Shown here piece after piece: positions 7,480 to 8,598 of a DNA stretch of 8,598 nucleotides; position 1 is the stretch's first letter; each line of letters opens with the position of its first letter. The notes below the pieces were generated by a model. It had not been told where the DNA came from. It ran no database searches and worked only from the letters and a program-made list of their open reading frames with translations. The DNA is from an uncultured Clostridia bacterium (GTDB lineage Bacteria > Bacillota > Clostridia > TANB77 > CAG-508): NCBI GenBank assembly GCA_947630155.1, contig CANRGM010000044.1:1-8598 (forward strand). Direction: 5' to 3'. The position numbers and the translations under genes are program-made.

Positions 7480-7538
7480 AAAAAAGTAAAACCAAAAGTA
7501 GTTTACATTAAATAAACTACTTTTATTTTTACTTTTTT
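7480..7538. terminator. Strong hairpin terminator downstream of the small coiled-coil gene
   Basis: A perfect 12-bp inner stem (AAAAGTAGTTTA 7494-7505 / TAAACTACTTTT 7513-7524) has a 7-nt loop. A symmetric 2x2 mismatch extends it to an outer 12-bp stem (AAAAAAGTAAAA 7480-7491 / TTTTACTTTTTT 7527-7538). The T-runs at both ends make it bidirectional in form. It begins four bases after the stop of the 86-residue gene and should insulate rlmN from it. Confidence 0.8.
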
Positions 7539-7542
7539 GTCT

Positions 7543-7803
7543 TTAGTTGTTTGTAGTAAGCGTATCATTTAAATTCATAATAGCATTTTCAATTAGTAAC
7601 AATCTTTTTTCAAATAATTGGTTGGTCATATCTGATATTTTATTATATTCATGTATTTTATCTAATTTCTTCATATTTACTGCATGATTTTTTTGCAATA
7701 ATGTTGTTTGTTCTCTTTGATTATTTTGTAGTTCTTTTAATGTTTTATTTATTTCTTCGATTTGTTCTTCAAGTGTTTTAGTAACTGGTTCTGATGTATT
7801 CAT
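7543..7803 (-). CDS. Small predicted coiled-coil protein, unknown function
   Basis: An 86-residue protein I do not recognise. It is hydrophilic, with no cysteine, no signal peptide and no membrane helix. Residues about 10-40 (LEEQIEEINKTLKELQNN onward) show heptad spacing of I/L typical of a coiled coil. A second helix at about 58-83 (NQLFEKRLLLIENAIMNLND) could extend it or fold back. It is probably a real gene: an AAAGGGG ribosome binding site (7811-7817) lies seven bases before the ATG, a near-consensus promoter precedes it, and a strong terminator follows four bases after the stop, so it is a single-gene unit. Similar short helical proteins occur both as phage or mobile-element proteins and as chromosomal orphans; nothing here decides between these. 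Confidence 0.7.
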   Translation of the reverse strand: MNTSEPVTKTLEEQIEEINKTLKELQNNQREQTTLLQKNHAVNMKKLDKIHEYNKISDMTNQLFEKRLLLIENAIMNLNDTLTTNN

Positions 7804-7838
7804 AAAATCACCCCTTTAATAACAAAATCACTACATCA

Positions 7839-7867
7839 ATTGTATCATTAATATACAAAATAGTCAA
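7839..7867 (-). promoter_or_regulatory. Sigma-A promoter of the small coiled-coil gene
   Basis: On the minus strand TTGACT (7862-7867) and TACAAT (7839-7844) are separated by 17 bp, each one base from consensus. Transcription would start near 7832, about 29 bp upstream of the ATG. Confidence 0.65.
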
Positions 7868-7920
7868 CACAAAAACAAAACAAAAGTTTTGTTTTTTACA
7901 CTAAGCATTACAGTTCATCT

Positions 7921-7950
7921 TCCCCCAAACTCCCAATCCCCCCACCTCCT
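7921..7950 (+). other. C-rich, G-free tract left of the inverted repeat
   Basis: Of 30 bases 19 are C and none is G on the + strand, in a genome whose other intergenic regions are almost pure A and T. The complementary strand has G runs of 5, 3 and 6. It marks a sharp change in composition and begins the unusual non-coding region. Confidence 0.8.
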
Positions 7951-7958
7951 GCAGAGTA

Positions 7959-8014
7959 GCATGAAAAGCCAAGAATAAGTAGGCTAGTGGATATATATAT
8001 TGTTTTAAAAATGC
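7959..8014 (+). repeat. Left arm of a perfect 56-bp inverted repeat
   Basis: It starts GCATGAAAAGCCAAGAATAA and ends TTGTTTTAAAAATGC, with an ATATATATAT core. I checked it base by base against the reverse complement of 8161-8216: all 56 positions match, and the match stops at once on both sides. A perfect match of this length implies recent origin, gene conversion or selection for pairing. Confidence 0.97.
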
Positions 8015-8039
8015 GGCTTAAGTGGGGACCGGCTAGCTA

Positions 8040-8055
8040 CAAAGAGTTATAATTT
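8040..8055 (+). repeat. Left arm of nested 16-bp inverted repeat
   Basis: CAAAGAGTTATAATTT pairs with 8131-8146 at 15 of 16 positions, with one T-T mismatch (8048/8138). It includes a TATAAT hexamer, but no -35 box is present 16-18 bp upstream. Confidence 0.85.
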
Positions 8056-8130
8056 CCCACCCACACCACAAAACTCATCACGCCCACACCCTCCCTCACA
8101 GCACTCCCCCCAACGACTCTCCCAACCCAG
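8056..8130 (+). other. C-rich, G-poor apical loop of the inverted-repeat element
   Basis: By my count 43 of 75 bases are C and only 4 are G on the + strand. As RNA it would stay largely unpaired and resembles the composition of Rho-utilisation sites. The complementary strand holds eight separate runs of three or more G, including closely spaced ones, so a G-quadruplex is possible there. Part of it (CCCCCCAA then CTCCCAACCC at 8106-8128) loosely resembles the left C-rich tract (7922-7943). Confidence 0.75.
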
Positions 8131-8146
8131 AAATTATTACTCTTTG
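8131..8146 (+). repeat. Right arm of nested 16-bp inverted repeat
   Basis: AAATTATTACTCTTTG pairs with 8040-8055 at 15 of 16 positions. Together with the outer arms it shows that the whole element is built symmetrically around the C-rich loop. Confidence 0.85.
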
Positions 8147-8160
8147 TGCGCTGTTGGGAA

Positions 8161-8216
8161 GCATTTTTAAAACAATATATATATCCACTAGCCTACTTAT
8201 TCTTGGCTTTTCATGC
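8161..8216 (+). repeat. Right arm of the perfect 56-bp inverted repeat
   Basis: It starts GCATTTTTAAAACAATATAT and ends CTTGGCTTTTCATGC. It is the exact reverse complement of 7959-8014 over all 56 bases. Confidence 0.97.
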
Positions 8217-8230
8217 GACCAACTGCAAAC

Positions 8231-8255
8231 CACTACTCCCCCACCCCCACACACC
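8231..8255 (+). other. C-rich, G-free tract right of the inverted repeat
   Basis: Of 25 bases 17 are C and none is G on the + strand; it contains two C5 runs. It has the same strand bias as the tracts at 7921-7950 and 8056-8130, so the bias does not follow the symmetry of the inverted repeat. Confidence 0.8.
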
Positions 8256-8291
8256 AAAAATAAATAAAATGTAATAAAATTATTTATTTTT
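8256..8291. repeat. AT-only inverted repeat upstream of the HD gene promoter
   Basis: AAAAATAAATA (8256-8266) and TATTTATTTTT (8281-8291) pair over 11 bp around a 14-nt loop. T-runs on both strands give it the form of a weak bidirectional terminator, which would separate the inverted-repeat element from the HD gene. A stem made only of A-T pairs is weak and could occur by chance here. Confidence 0.3.
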
Positions 8292-8316
8292 ACCAAAATA
8301 TATACTATAATATAAT
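8289..8316 (+). promoter_or_regulatory. Candidate sigma-A promoter of the HD-domain gene
   Basis: TTTACC (8289-8294) and a perfect TATAAT (8311-8316) are 16 bp apart; an overlapping TATAAT lies at 8306-8311. Transcription would start near 8323, leaving a leader of about 26 nt with the ribosome binding site. Confidence 0.5.
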
Positions 8317-8332
8317 TATATCTAAGTAAAAA

Positions 8333-8340
8333 AAAGGAGG
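8333..8340 (+). promoter_or_regulatory. Ribosome binding site of the HD gene, marking a TTG start
   Basis: AAAGGAGG ends eight bases before the TTG at 8349-8351. The first in-frame ATG lies 23 codons further on without such a site, so TTG is the likely start. Confidence 0.8.
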
Positions 8341-8348
8341 AATTCACC

Positions 8349-8598
8349 TTGCCAAATCAAGATAAAGAATTTGAATCCATACTAAACGACATATCACAAA
8401 ACGAAACCGTAAAAATCATGAAAAAATATAAACAACACTATGAAACATCATGCTACGATCACTGCATGCAAGTTTCATATATAAGTTATAAATTATGCAA
8501 AAAACTAAACCTAGATTATACCTCAGCCGCAAGAGCTGGAATGCTTCACGACCTATTCCTTTACGACTGGAGATACAAAGAAAATGGACGAAAAGGAC
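8349..8598 (+). CDS. HD-domain protein, probable phosphohydrolase (5' part, cut by window edge)
   Basis: The first 83 codons are visible, running out of the window. After an acidic N-terminal helix comes TSCYDHCMQVSYISYKLCKK (33-52) and then SAARAGMLHDLFLYDW (59-74). His38 and the pair His67-Asp68 are the first metal ligands of an HD domain. The wording (SCYDHC, AAR.GMLHD, FLYDW) fits a group of small uncharacterised clostridial HD proteins of roughly 160-200 residues. The family hydrolyses phosphate esters or nucleotides, but the substrate of this group is not known to me. Codon usage differs from the rest of the window: 21 of 83 codons end in C and Leu is mostly CTA, whereas the DUF4364 gene rarely uses C-ending codons. 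That suggests either different ancestry or strong strand bias. Confidence 0.85.
   Translation, partial: MPNQDKEFESILNDISQNETVKIMKKYKQHYETSCYDHCMQVSYISYKLCKKLNLDYTSAARAGMLHDLFLYDWRYKENGRKG

Larger units (their letters stand above)
7959..8216. other. 258-bp inverted-repeat element of unknown kind
   Basis: Two perfect 56-bp arms enclose 146 bp. Going inward there are 25 unpaired bases, a second arm (8040-8055), a 75-nt C-rich loop, the matching second arm (8131-8146) and 14 unpaired bases. It has no sizeable coding sequence, no transposase and no clear target-site duplication. As RNA from either strand it would form a very long hairpin with a mostly unstructured apex. As DNA it could be a MITE-like element, an invertible segment or a cruciform. 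It lies between the small coiled-coil gene and the HD-domain gene. I do not recognise it as any described element, and a chimeric assembly cannot be excluded. Confidence 0.6.

Noticed and set aside
7877..7895. AAAACAAAA/TTTTGTTTT palindrome upstream of the small gene promoter
   Set aside because: The centre has a single base, so it cannot form a normal hairpin, and A/T-rich palindromes are common in this background.
7961..7978. Mini-frame MKSQE starting in each inverted-repeat arm
   Set aside because: Only five codons, with no ribosome binding site upstream in either arm.
7949..8227. CTGCA on both sides of the inverted-repeat element (7949-7953 and 8223-8227) as a target-site duplication
   Set aside because: The copies are 5 and 6 bases away from the arms rather than adjacent, and a 5-bp match can arise by chance.
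7921..8255. CRISPR array, riboswitch or tRNA in the non-coding stretch
   Set aside because: No regularly spaced direct repeats, no known aptamer core and no cloverleaf or CCA end could be found; the repeats are inverted, not direct.
8096..8347. Open frame of 83 codons on the minus strand
   Set aside because: It runs through the HD gene ribosome binding site and promoter, one inverted-repeat arm and the C-rich tracts; its glycine-valine run merely translates the G-rich strand and it has no ribosome binding site.

Overview
The window looks like a piece of chromosome from a low-GC member of the Firmicutes, most likely a clostridium. Reasons: strongly AT-rich coding sequence, consensus AAGGAGG-type ribosome binding sites, sigma-A promoters with 17-bp spacers, a DUF4364-family protein (a family I associate with Clostridia), and the gene order rlmN - PP2C phosphatase - PASTA kinase - rsgA - rpe, which is the classic Firmicutes order (known in Bacillus subtilis as rlmN-prpC-prkC-cpgA/rsgA-rpe). 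I cannot name a species.

Layout, left to right. 1-212 (-): 5' part of an ABC ATPase that reads as FtsE. 408-1067 (-): trmB, tRNA m7G46 methyltransferase. 1239-1781 (+): DUF4364 winged-helix-like protein, divergent from trmB, with back-to-back promoters between them. 1789-1886: bidirectional terminator candidate separating it from the convergent operon. 1962-6278 (-): tightly packed signalling/ribosome operon rpe, rsgA, prkC, prpC (listed from the left; transcribed in the reverse order). 6403-7434 (-): rlmN. 7480-7538: strong hairpin terminator. 7543-7803 (-): small predicted coiled-coil protein of unknown function with its own promoter. 7804-8348: a 545-bp non-coding stretch with an unusual structured element. 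8349-8598 (+): start of an HD-domain protein, cut by the window edge.

How the genes fit together. PrpC and PrkC form an antagonistic phosphatase/kinase pair that senses the cell wall through extracellular PASTA repeats. RsgA, a ribosome-assembly GTPase, is a known PrkC substrate in B. subtilis. RlmN modifies 23S rRNA and tRNA, and TrmB modifies tRNA, so the core of the window concerns translation and envelope-growth signalling.

The most unusual part is 7920-8255. It holds a perfect 56-bp inverted repeat (7959-8014 / 8161-8216) around a 146-bp centre that contains a second, nested inverted repeat (15 of 16 pairs). Outside and inside the arms lie C-rich, almost G-free tracts, all on the + strand, which is striking in so AT-rich a genome. 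The following HD gene also has a much more C-ending codon usage than its neighbours. I recognise no described element; candidates are a MITE, an invertible segment or a large structured RNA. An assembly artefact has to be excluded. I see no tRNA, rRNA, CRISPR array or transposase gene in the window.
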